Positions 25,333-33,187 of a stretch of 64,000 nucleotides of DNA are shown here, piece by piece. Source of the DNA: UBA2137 sp050251555 (GTDB lineage: Bacteria > Pseudomonadota > Alphaproteobacteria > Micavibrionales > Micavibrionaceae); the NCBI GenBank assembly GCA_050251555.1, contig JBFWMN010000004.1, forward strand, positions 1-64,000, in the 5' to 3' direction. Position numbers and translations under genes: made by a program. Position 1 is the stretch's first letter. Every line of letters begins with the position of its first letter. The notes beneath the pieces are model-generated. The model saw nothing but the letters and a program-made list of their open reading frames with translations. It did not search any database and was not told the origin of the DNA.

Positions 25333-26013
25333 ATGTTCGAGAAAAAGAAAATCATTACCCCGCCTTCGCCGTCCCAGATGTACCAAACTCTGGCGCTGTA
25401 TATTATTCTTCTGTCTTTTTTCGTCGTCTTGAATTCGATTTCCACCTATGAAGAGCAAAAGACCAGCCCCGTCATGGAGAGCATCGACAGCTCCTTTGCC
25501 GGCAAGGCTTTCCGCGAGGAAAAAGCACCCAGCATGACCCCCGACCCTGTAGAAGGTGCGGGACAAGGCCAATCCCCCGCCCTTGAGCTGAACAAGCTGT
25601 TTCGCGCTGCCTATCCCGAAATCACGGATGCGCATGTCGATATTGCCCGCGGCCTTTTTTATGCGGAATTGTCTGTCGAAGAGCTGAAAAGCGGGTTCTA
25701 TTCAGAGAATTCGATCCCGTTTTGGAGTTTTATGCGCTCGCTGACGACAAACAAGAAGCCGGCGACCAGTGGCGCACGCGTTGATCTGATCATGTTGCAA
25801 GACCGTGACATCGGCGAGGATACGCAAGAGGCTGATGATAATGCGCGGCTTTTGACCGCCAGAGGCGCAACATTGGCTGAAACCATGCAGGATATGGGTA
25901 TTCCACCACAACATTTAAGCATCGGCATCGAACAGGGGCAAAAAGACCATGTCTTACTACTGGTGCGGACCATTGCACAAAGCTCCCCGCTCGAAGGAGA
26001 TTTGCCTAAATGA
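25333..26013 (+). CDS. MotB-like protein lacking the channel aspartate
   Basis: A 226-residue protein with the MotB layout: a short basic N-terminus, one membrane segment (about 15-37) with the MotB-like SFFVVLNSIS end and plug-like residues after it, then a divergent OmpA-like C-terminal domain (ARLLTARGATLAETMQDMGI PPQHLSIGI). Where active stators have T-F-A/T-D-M, this has TLALYI, so the ion-carrying Asp is absent. The domain also lacks the usual peptidoglycan-binding D and R motifs. It overlaps the next, intact motB by 4 nt. A TATAAT hexamer 11 nt before its ATG may be a -10 of a near-leaderless transcript. Confidence 0.65.
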   Translation: MFEKKKIITPPSPSQMYQTLALYIILLSFFVVLNSISTYEEQKTSPVMESIDSSFAGKAFREEKAPSMTPDPVEGAGQGQSPALELNKLFRAAYPEITDAHVDIARGLFYAELSVEELKSGFYSENSIPFWSFMRSLTTNKKPATSGARVDLIMLQDRDIGEDTQEADDNARLLTARGATLAETMQDMGIPPQHLSIGIEQGQKDHVLLLVRTIAQSSPLEGDLPK

Positions 26014-26804
26014 CACTGCCCGCCGATTTCGATAAATCGCAAGTCGATGTGTTTATGCCGTCACGCCGGACAACCATTTCCTCGCAGCCTGTCTGGATCA
26101 CGACATTCACCGATATGATCGCGCTGATGCTGACCTTCTTTGTTTTGACCTATGCCATGTCGGAACCGCGGCAGGAAGATTGGGAGGAAATGACCTCCAA
26201 AGTGCAAGAAGAATTCAATAAATTTACGGGGCAACGCAATTTTCAGGGCGACTATGACACATTCAGTCTCGACCGCGTGGCCTCGGAAGTGGCTCTCAAG
26301 CCGCTTTACCTGCAATCGCTTTTGAATGCCCGTCTGGATCAGGTCAATCTGGGCGAACGCCCGCGTCTGCAATATGACCCTGCCAACCGCCAGTTGATCC
26401 TCAGCCTGCCGCAAGCGCTTGCCTTTGACTCAGGGAAAACGTCTTTAAGCCCGCAAGGCCAAGTGGTGATTGATACGCTGGCCCCTCTACTTAAGCGCAT
26501 TAAAAATTCCGTGGAGCTGGTCGGTCACACCGATATCGCCCCGGTGATCGGGGACGTTAATACGGCCTACGCCTCAAACTGGGATTTGTCGCTTGATCGT
26601 GCCATGTCTGTTGCCAAAGCCTTACGCCGTGCAGGTTACACGAAGAACATGCTGGTATTGGGACAAGCCTCATCCGAGTTCGATATTTACGGTGACAACC
26701 TGACCCCGTCCGAAAAAATGCGCATGTCACGGCGCGTGGATATTGTCATCAATCCTGATGATGGTTCCCGCCTGAAGAGACTTGGGATAGAATTGGTCGA
26801 GTAA
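26010..26804 (+). CDS. motB: flagellar motor stator protein MotB
   Basis: A 264-residue stator subunit. The single membrane segment (about 29-51) contains WITTFTDMIALMLTFFVLTY, in which Asp35 is the expected ion-binding residue. The C-terminal OmpA-like domain (about 120-250) has the peptidoglycan-binding features VELVGHTD, NWDLSLDRAMSVAKAL and RRVDIVI. Coupling to the upstream paralogue is shown by the 4-nt ATGA overlap. Its partner MotA is encoded at 5,080-5,955. H+ versus Na+ use cannot be told from the sequence. Confidence 0.88.
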   Translation: MTLPADFDKSQVDVFMPSRRTTISSQPVWITTFTDMIALMLTFFVLTYAMSEPRQEDWEEMTSKVQEEFNKFTGQRNFQGDYDTFSLDRVASEVALKPLYLQSLLNARLDQVNLGERPRLQYDPANRQLILSLPQALAFDSGKTSLSPQGQVVIDTLAPLLKRIKNSVELVGHTDIAPVIGDVNTAYASNWDLSLDRAMSVAKALRRAGYTKNMLVLGQASSEFDIYGDNLTPSEKMRMSRRVDIVINPDDGSRLKRLGIELVE

Positions 26805-26855
26805 CCTCAGGCAATCTTGCCCCGCCCCGCCTTTTCTGGCATCAATAGAAACAAC

Positions 26856-29800
26856 ATGTTGCGCCCCGCCTCCGCTCTTTTCACACTGACCTTGACCACG
26901 GCTTTATGGCTGGGTTTGCCTGCGCCCGCACACAGCGCGGAGCTGCGCGGTGAAGATAAATCAGGTTACTCGCGTATCGTGCTTGAAACAGATGGCGGCA
27001 ACCCTGATTACACAGTCTCCAAACTGGCAGATGGAGGTTTTACCTTAAGCGTCAAAAGCAGTGAAAAAGTCTCTGCGGGTGATGCCGCAGCCGTTAAAGC
27101 TCTTTCACGTCTTGCCGACATCGCCGTCTCCGATACGGACGGGACGCTCAAATTGACCTTCAAAGCCCCGAAAGCCACTGAGCTGCGCCAATTTACAACA
27201 GGACGCCGTATCATTGTCGACGTCTATGGCGGAACGGTTGAACAGGCCGCTGGCGAAACCGCTGCAAAGGCTTCGCCCGCCCCTGAACCTGAAGCTAAGC
27301 CCGCCCAAGCTGAAGAACCCGAAAGGCCTGCAGAAAAGCCCGCCATTGAGCCAGAGGAAAAACCTGCTGTAGAAACGGTGAAGGCTGAAGACACCCACGC
27401 GGCAACAGCCCCTTTGGAAGACAAACTCGAGGAAGCCAAAGAGGCAATTAACAAACAGGGTGAAACAAAACCCGCTTTGAGCGCGGTCAATGCCACCCCC
27501 GAAGATTCTTTGGAAATGTCGCCCGCCGCAGCCCGAGAAGAAGCCGCCAAAGCAAAAAAGGTTGCCGACACGCCTTCTGCCGTGATCACCATTTCAGGAA
27601 CGGAAAGTTTCGGCCTGACCGCTTTTAAAGCGGGTAATCGCCTGTTTATCGTGATGGACCGCCCCGAAGTGACACTGGCCCCGCAAGCTGCAGGCCCGCA
27701 AGGTGGAGACATTGGTGGGTTTGAACGACAAAATCTGGAAGAAGCCACAATCTTTTCGGCAGAGTTGCCTGACAATTTTGTTGATGCCCCGATCCGTTCC
27801 GAGGGCGGCGGACTTGTCTGGCGCATCATTTTTGGAGGTGAAAAACCCGACGGCATGACGCCTGCACGTCTTGGCGCTGTTAATACTAACGGCGCAAAAT
27901 CTCTGCTGTGGAACGGCACGCACTCAGGAAAAGTCATTGATTTCGAAGACAAGCTGACCGGCATGAAAATGGAAGCGGTTACCAGCTTACAGGCCGCAGA
28001 ATACCAAGCACCCGAGCGCGAATATCCGCAGCTTTTGGTGTATGAAACGGCAGCGGGCTTTGCCTATACGCCGCTTGCCGACGGGATTGAAGCACAAATC
28101 ACTCCCGAAGGTGTTGTGATCAGCGGAGACGGCTCAACCCAGTTGGCTGTCACCGATACCTCCTTAGGCGCAACAGCCTCTTTTCAGAGCCCCGACCAGC
28201 CCAGCGATGAAGCTTTGGCGGATACGTCAATGCCGACAGGGCAGATTTTGCGTTTTGACCGCTGGCAAAAAGGCGGCACACCCGCCTTTTCCGAGACAGT
28301 TGAGGTCTTAACGGCTGCTGCATCGCGTGAGGAGGAGGAAGCCCGTGTTGAAAATCTGATGGCACTCGGCAAGCTTGAACTCTCCCATGCCTATGGCCCT
28401 GAGGCTCTGGGCTATTTGCGTCTTGCCGAAGAGGCCTTACCTGCTTTGCAAGAGTCTCCTGAATTCATGGCTTTGAAAGGTGTTGCAGCAACTTTAGCCG
28501 GACAATATGCACGTGGGTTTGATCTCTTGAACAATGATGTTTTTGAGGACAATGCCGAAATTGCCGCGTGGAAAACCTTTGCACTTGCAGGCTTGCAAGA
28601 CTGGAAACAGGCTGCCGAAACCCTGCCCTCTGACATCAGCCTGATCAGCAATTACCCGACCCCCGTTCGTCCTATTCTGGCCCTTAGCCTTGCTGAAGTG
28701 GCCCTGCGTAATGGCAAGAAGGATCAGGGCGAGGATCTCTTAAAACTGGTGCGCCGTGACGAAGAACAGCTTCTCCCCTCGCAGGTCGCAGCCCTCACCT
28801 ACCTCGAAGGGGAACTGGCGCGCCAAAACGGCGATATTGGCGGGGCGATCACCGTATGGAAGCCGCTCACCGAAGGAACGGATGACCTATACCGTGCCAA
28901 AGCGGGTCTGGCCCTCACCCGTCTTGAAAACGAGAACAAACAGATCAAACCGTCCGAAGCCATCGACCGTCTGGAGCGCCTACGCTATGCATGGCGCGGT
29001 GATGATCTGGAAACACAAATTTATTACCGCCTGGGCCAGCTCTATATCGACCAGAATAACGTACTGAAAGGCTTGGCCCTTATGCGTATCGGCGCATCGC
29101 GCTCACCTGATAAGGAACTGACGGGCGAGATCACCAATGCGATGGAAGAGGCATACAAAAACGCGTTTATGTCCGACCAGCTTGCGAAACTTAGTCCGTT
29201 GGAAGCCGTCTCGCTCTATGACGATTTTTCCGAGCTCATGCCTGCCGGTCAAGAAGGACGCGATCTCTCCCGCTCACTTGCCGACCGTCTCGCGGATGTG
29301 GAGCTCTTCGACCGTGCTTCCGATCTCTTAAAGGACATTTTAAACAAGGGTGAAATGCAGCCTTTGGACGCGCTTGAGACCTCCGTCCAGATCGCCCGTG
29401 TGCAGTTACAGGATAAAAAGGCGACTGACGCCCTCAAAACTCTCGAAAAATCCGATGCGCTCTATGAAGAGATCATGTCGGGAAAAGACCCGCTGGAGGT
29501 CAAAGCCCGCGCAGACGGCCTGAACGAGGATGCCGCCCTCTTAAAGGCCCGCGCCTATGCCTTGCAAAAGAAGCCTGATCAGGCACTTCTTGTTCTCTCT
29601 CGTCTTCCCCAAACCCCTGCGATTGTTCGCATGCGGGCCGATGTTGCTTGGCGGGCCGAGCGCTGGGATGCGGCTTCCGAAGCACTGGAAGAGCTCGTCA
29701 ATTTAAGCGATATTTCAGACACCACGCCGCTCACCCAAGAACAGGCCGAATTGCTTCTCAACTGGGCCGTCACTCTCAGCCTTTCAGATAACCGCTATGT

Positions 29801-30053
29801 GCTTGCGAATTTACGCGAAACCTACGGCGATAGAATGAAAGCCACATCTCGCGCCGACGAGTTTGAAGTGATTACACGCCCCCGCCAGAATATCTTTATG
29901 GCGGACAGAGAGACGATCAACCGTATTATTTCCGATATCGATATCTTCAAGGATTTCATGAATGATATGGATAAGCCGTCAGCATCCGCAACCGGCGGCA
30001 ATGGCAAAGCCCCTGCCCCGACAAAACCCGAAGTCGGACAACTTCCCCAGTAA
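26856..30053 (+). CDS. giant periplasmic AMIN/TPR protein of the motility cluster
   Basis: A 1,065-residue protein with a Sec signal peptide (about 1-29, ending AHSA). Residues 30-120 look like an AMIN domain (RGEDKSGYSRIVLETDGG ... RIIVDVYGG), known in other proteins to bind peptidoglycan or septal components. A Pro/Ala/Glu/Lys-rich spacer (about 122-225) follows, then beta-rich, partly AMIN-like sequence, and from about 490 to 1,010 a helical region of TPR-like repeats (ALGYLRLAEEALPALQESPE; LYRAKAGLALTRLE; IYYRLGQLYIDQNNVLKGLA). A Pro/Ala tail ends it. ATG at 26,856 begins the signal peptide; the earlier start does not. It is probably co-transcribed with motB (51 bp). No function is assigned. 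Confidence 0.7.
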   Translation: MLRPASALFTLTLTTALWLGLPAPAHSAELRGEDKSGYSRIVLETDGGNPDYTVSKLADGGFTLSVKSSEKVSAGDAAAVKALSRLADIAVSDTDGTLKLTFKAPKATELRQFTTGRRIIVDVYGGTVEQAAGETAAKASPAPEPEAKPAQAEEPERPAEKPAIEPEEKPAVETVKAEDTHAATAPLEDKLEEAKEAINKQGETKPALSAVNATPEDSLEMSPAAAREEAAKAKKVADTPSAVITISGTESFGLTAFKAGNRLFIVMDRPEVTLAPQAAGPQGGDIGGFERQNLEEATIFSAELPDNFVDAPIRSEGGGLVWRIIFGGEKPDGMTPARLGAVNTNGAKSLLWNGTHSGKVIDFEDKLTGMKMEAVTSLQAAEYQAPEREYPQLLVYETAAGFAYTPLADGIEAQITPEGVVISGDGSTQLAVTDTSLGATASFQSPDQPSDEALADTSMPTGQILRFDRWQKGGTPAFSETVEVLTAAASREEEEARVENLMALGKLELSHAYGPEALGYLRLAEEALPALQESPEFMALKGVAATLAGQYARGFDLLNNDVFEDNAEIAAWKTFALAGLQDWKQAAETLPSDISLISNYPTPVRPILALSLAEVALRNGKKDQGEDLLKLVRRDEEQLLPSQVAALTYLEGELARQNGDIGGAITVWKPLTEGTDDLYRAKAGLALTRLENENKQIKPSEAIDRLERLRYAWRGDDLETQIYYRLGQLYIDQNNVLKGLALMRIGASRSPDKELTGEITNAMEEAYKNAFMSDQLAKLSPLEAVSLYDDFSELMPAGQEGRDLSRSLADRLADVELFDRASDLLKDILNKGEMQPLDALETSVQIARVQLQDKKATDALKTLEKSDALYEEIMSGKDPLEVKARADGLNEDAALLKARAYALQKKPDQALLVLSRLPQTPAIVRMRADVAWRAERWDAASEALEELVNLSDISDTTPLTQEQAELLLNWAVTLSLSDNRYVLANLRETYGDRMKATSRADEFEVITRPRQNIFMADRETINRIISDIDIFKDFMNDMDKPSASATGGNGKAPAPTKPEVGQLPQ

Positions 30054-30077
30054 CTTGTTTTTTTGAAAAAGTACCTG

Positions 30078-30863
30078 TTAGGGCGTTCCTGCGGGCGGCA
30101 ACATCGGTCCGTTGAAGCTTTGGATCAGTGTGCCTGCCAAGAGATTCCACCCGTCAACCAGTACAAAGAATACAATCTTGAACGGCAGGGAAATCAGGAT
30201 CGGCGGCAACATCATCATCCCCATCGACATCAGGATCGCGGCTGTGACCATATCGATGATGAGAAAGGGCAGGAAAATCATAAAACCGATCTCGAAGGCG
30301 CGGCGCAGCTCCGAAATCATGAAGGACGGAACAACAACCGTAAGCGGCACATCCTCAACAGACTCAAACGGGCCTTTGCCGCTTAAGCCCGCAAACAGCT
30401 CAAGATCGGCAGGGCGCACATGTTTCAGCATAAATTCACGGAACGGCTGGACGGTGCGTTCGAACGCTTCCATCTCGTCAATTTCCTCATTGATAAGCGG
30501 CTTTACACCTTGGTCGTAAGCGGCTTCCAAGGTCGGCGACATGATAAAGAATGTCAGGAACAAAGCCAATGACACCATGACAATATTGGGCGGAGTTTGC
30601 TGAATTCCCATGGCGGTTCTTAAGAAAGACAAGACAACAATGATCCGTGTGAACGAGGTCATCATAATCAGGATCGAGGGGGCCAGCGAGAGAACGGTAA
30701 GCAACGCCACCATCTGGATGACACGGCCTGTCACTGTGCCTTGCGTATCACTGCCAAGATCCAGAGACAGTGTTTGCGCCCATGTTTCGGCGGGCAGAAA
30801 ACCAATCGCAAAAACGATCAGGAACAAGAATGCGGCAACTGGCTTTTTAAAGAGGCTCAACAT
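30078..30863 (-). CDS. fliP: flagellar export gate protein FliP
   Basis: A 261-residue inner-membrane protein of the FliPQR export gate. It has a signal peptide, then hydrophobic segments with family signatures: LAPSILIMMTSFTRIIVVLS FLRTAMGIQQTPPN and SFMISELRRAFEIGFMIFLP FLIIDMV. Its ATG lies inside the 3' end of fliO (17-nt overlap), indicating coupling. Its 3' end faces the AMIN/TPR gene across 24 bp. Confidence 0.96.
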   Translation of the reverse strand: MLSLFKKPVAAFLFLIVFAIGFLPAETWAQTLSLDLGSDTQGTVTGRVIQMVALLTVLSLAPSILIMMTSFTRIIVVLSFLRTAMGIQQTPPNIVMVSLALFLTFFIMSPTLEAAYDQGVKPLINEEIDEMEAFERTVQPFREFMLKHVRPADLELFAGLSGKGPFESVEDVPLTVVVPSFMISELRRAFEIGFMIFLPFLIIDMVTAAILMSMGMMMLPPILISLPFKIVFFVLVDGWNLLAGTLIQSFNGPMLPPAGTP

Positions 30864-31167
30864 CGTTCCCTTTGATGTTTTTGGCTGTTGCGGGCCCGCT
30901 CAGATCCTCCAAACGAATCCCCGTTTCAATGACAGTATCGCCCTCGGGGCCGAGAATGACAAGATGGGCCGTGTCATCACGCCCGATCAGCACAAGGCGA
31001 CGTTTGGCATCCAGCGCATGCACATCAATAATGGAAAGATGCTTATGCGCGGATTTTCGACCCAACCGCGTCCCGCTTGTCAGTTTCAAAACAAGGGCCA
31101 GTCCCGCCATCAATGCGACGACGACGGAGAGCGCCATTACCAGTTTGAGAATTTCGGCTGTGTCCAT
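30847..31167 (-). CDS. fliO: flagellar export accessory protein FliO
   Basis: A 106-residue single-pass protein (membrane segment about 8-29, MALSVVVALMAGLALVLKL). The short cytosolic domain (HKHLSIIDVHALDAKRRLVL IGRDDTAHLVILG) matches FliO. FliO assists FliP complex formation, and fliP starts within this gene. Preceded by two small genes of the same unit. Confidence 0.82.
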   Translation of the reverse strand: MDTAEILKLVMALSVVVALMAGLALVLKLTSGTRLGRKSAHKHLSIIDVHALDAKRRLVLIGRDDTAHLVILGPEGDTVIETGIRLEDLSGPATAKNIKGNDVEPL

Positions 31168-31183
31168 GGATACTGAAACTGCC

Positions 31184-31450
31184 CTATTTCAGACGTTCTT
31201 TCAAGACAGCCGTATGGGCGCTCAAACGAATCTCGTAGGTTTCCAGCAAAGAGACCATGTCCCTGAGTAAGGGTTCTGCCGCGCGCGCCTGCGCGGGCGG
31301 GGCTTTGATAATGGCTTGGGTCAGCTTTGCGACCTCTGCATCAAGAGCGGGTAATTTGACCACCCGCCCCTGATCCAGCGCATCCAGTGCCGTCACCAGC
31401 TTGGATTTGATCTCTATCAGAGGTTTTTCAAACGGGTTATCGGGCATCAT
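31184..31450 (-). CDS. small helical protein of the fliO unit, unknown
   Basis: An 88-residue protein, apparently all helical, without membrane segments: a first helix (about 8-26), a Pro-marked turn (KAPPAQARAAEPLL) and a final helix (LRDMVSLLETYEIRLSAHTA). Size and pattern are like small flagellar export chaperones (FliT/FlgN type), but no diagnostic motif is present. Its ATG overlaps the stop of the upstream FlhB-C-like gene by 4 nt and it precedes fliO by 16 bp, so it is very probably expressed and linked to flagellar export. Confidence 0.6.
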   Translation of the reverse strand: MMPDNPFEKPLIEIKSKLVTALDALDQGRVVKLPALDAEVAKLTQAIIKAPPAQARAAEPLLRDMVSLLETYEIRLSAHTAVLKERLK

Positions 31451-31851
31451 TTGACGGGGTCCTTTTCAATATCGATCTGGCTCTGGGCCAATTGGGCTTG
31501 TGCATCCTCACTCCACAAATCATCAAGACGCGCGAGAACGGCATTAAAAGGGTCGGGTTCGCCATTGGCACGGAAAACGTATGACAGAATTTCGGCAACC
31601 GCCAAAAAAGCTTCGGATGGAATCGGGGAATCCAGCTCGATTTGCGCCAGAATTTCAGCCAAATCCTTATCCTCGCGCACTTTGATGCCCTTTTCGAAGG
31701 CCAGTTGCACAATCTGCTCGGCAATTTTTCCCCGCCCTGCCGCCGTAATGCGCGGCACTTCGCCGGGTGTCGCACCGGATTCTACGGCAACGGCAACGCT
31801 GGAACGCTGACTTTTGCTTTTATTTAAAGGATTTAAGTCTTTATCAGGCAT
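31447..31851 (-). CDS. FlhB C-terminal-domain homologue (FhlB/FlhX type)
   Basis: A 134-residue soluble protein. Residues about 33-100 (PRITAAGRGKIAEQIVQLAF, EDKDLAEILAQIELDSPIPS, EAFLAVAEILSYVFRANG) match the cytoplasmic C-terminal FlhB domain after the NPTH autocleavage site; compare the end of the full FlhB at 34,703. It has no membrane part and no NPTH. Stand-alone FlhB-C homologues (YlqH, FlhX, FhlB) occur in several bacteria and can partly replace cleaved FlhB-C in some. It is first in a leftward unit with the 88-residue protein, fliO and fliP. Confidence 0.82.
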   Translation of the reverse strand: MPDKDLNPLNKSKSQRSSVAVAVESGATPGEVPRITAAGRGKIAEQIVQLAFEKGIKVREDKDLAEILAQIELDSPIPSEAFLAVAEILSYVFRANGEPDPFNAVLARLDDLWSEDAQAQLAQSQIDIEKDPVK

Positions 31852-31884
31852 TTTTCACCGCTGATGCGCCTCCCCTCTCAAAAC

Positions 31885-31899
31885 TGGCACGCCTTATGC
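31885..31899 (+). promoter_or_regulatory. sigma-54 promoter of flgB-flgC-fliE
   Basis: TGGCACGCCTTATGC: perfect -24, -12 with one mismatch (ATGC for TTGC), correct GG-N10-GC spacing, 66 bp before the flgB ATG. FlbD is the expected activator. Confidence 0.75.
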
Positions 31900-31964
31900 A
31901 TAGATACAAGCGGTTAGGAAAAACGCGTCGGAAAAGCGGCGCAAAAGGAAAAGGGTCACATAAC

Positions 31965-32375
31965 ATGTCTATTCAGAATATATCACTGTTTCAGGCACTG
32001 GGTGCGAAAATCGACTATCTCGACCGTCGTCAGGATGTCATCTCGCAAAACATCGCCAATGCCGATACCCCCAATTACAAGGCACACGACATGACCAAAG
32101 CCGATTTCGGCACAATGGTCCAGAATGTCACACATGACAAACGCGTGCGTCTGGCAGCAACAGATGCAGGCCATTTCGGTCTTGCCAACCGCGCCCCCAA
32201 TTCAAAAGACCGCGCCGCCAAGGATGTTTACGAGATTGCCCCGGGCAAAAACTCGGTCATTCTGGATGAGCAGCTCTTGAACGCCAATAAAGTCGCCATT
32301 GACCACAATCTGATGATGAATCTGATGAAAAAGAATCTCGCCATGATTTCAACGGCAATCGGTACAAACAAATAA
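31965..32375 (+). CDS. flgB: flagellar rod protein FlgB
   Basis: A 136-residue proximal rod protein. The N-terminus (SLFQALGAKIDYLDRRQDVI SQNIANADTPNYKAHD) has the rod signature and the C-terminal helix (NANKVAIDHNLMMNLMKKNL) is typical. ATG at 31,965 follows AAAAGGAAAAGGG; the open frame extends further upstream, but that part overlaps the sigma-54 promoter and is not coding. It leads flgC and fliE. Confidence 0.95.
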   Translation: MSIQNISLFQALGAKIDYLDRRQDVISQNIANADTPNYKAHDMTKADFGTMVQNVTHDKRVRLAATDAGHFGLANRAPNSKDRAAKDVYEIAPGKNSVILDEQLLNANKVAIDHNLMMNLMKKNLAMISTAIGTNK

Positions 32376-32403
32376 GCGGGAATGAGGAAAGGAGTAAAAC
32401 ATC

Positions 32404-32817
32404 ATGGCTGATATGTTCACCACAATGAGTATTTCCTCTCACGGGATGCGCGCCCAAGCCGAGCGTGTCCGCGTGATCTCGGAAAACCTGGCCAACGCTG
32501 ACACGGGCCCCACAAAGCCCGGTGAAGAGGCTTATGTCAGAAAAACCATCACCTTCAAGAATCAACTGGATCGTACGCAAGGGCAAAAGTTCGTCGAAGT
32601 CGATAAGGTTGACGAGGTCAAAAAAGACCAGTTCGTCAAAAAATACATGCCCGACCACCCTGCAGCCGATGCGCAAGGTTATGTCGACATGCCCAATATC
32701 AATTCTCTCGTGGAAATGATGGACATGCGCGAAGCCCAGCGCTCTTATGAGGCCAATCTGGGTATGGTCGAACAATCCAGAGACATGATGATGCGCACAA
32801 TTGATGTTTTACGCTGA
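32404..32817 (+). CDS. flgC: flagellar rod protein FlgC
   Basis: A 137-residue rod protein: TMSISSHGMRAQAERVRVIS ENLANADT at the start and VEMMDMREAQRSYEANLGMV at the end are the FlgC hallmarks. AAAGGAG precedes the ATG. 28 bp after flgB. Confidence 0.96.
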   Translation: MADMFTTMSISSHGMRAQAERVRVISENLANADTGPTKPGEEAYVRKTITFKNQLDRTQGQKFVEVDKVDEVKKDQFVKKYMPDHPAADAQGYVDMPNINSLVEMMDMREAQRSYEANLGMVEQSRDMMMRTIDVLR

Positions 32818-32864
32818 TCGCGTAGGCAAAATGTGCTATATTAAGAACGTAAGGAACGAAAAAA

Positions 32865-33179
32865 ATGGTCGATAAAATCGCAAGTCAGGTCGCCACAGCC
32901 CTTTATGGGAACAGTGATAAGATCGGTGCCGGCGCTGGAAAAGCGGGCGGCGCTGCGGGTGGCTCCAGCTTTGAAGACATGCTGAAAATGGCCACCGAAA
33001 GCGCCATTGATACGATGAAAGGGTCGGAAGTGGCCTCTGCGAAAGCTGTCACGGGTGAAGCCGATCTGAATGATGTCGTTCAGGCTGTATCTGCCGCCGA
33101 AATTACCCTGCAAACTGTTGTTGCCGTTCGCGACAGAATGGTCGGCGCGTTGCAGGAAATCTTGCGTATGCCGATGTAA
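32865..33179 (+). CDS. fliE: MS ring-rod junction protein FliE
   Basis: A 104-residue protein linking the MS ring to the rod. A Gly/Ala-rich N-terminus is followed by SSFEDMLKMATESAIDTMK and the conserved C-terminal helix pair (GEADLNDVVQAVSAAEITLQ ... AVRDRMVGALQEILRMPM). It closes the flgBC-fliE group; a leftward lipoprotein gene follows immediately. Confidence 0.94.
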   Translation: MVDKIASQVATALYGNSDKIGAGAGKAGGAAGGSSFEDMLKMATESAIDTMKGSEVASAKAVTGEADLNDVVQAVSAAEITLQTVVAVRDRMVGALQEILRMPM

Positions 33180-33187
33180 TCGGCTCT

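Noticed and set aside
31767..31964. Longer FlgB reading frame
   Set aside because: It overlaps the divergent FlhB-C gene start and the sigma-54 promoter; FlgB proteins begin at the MSIQNISLF methionine.
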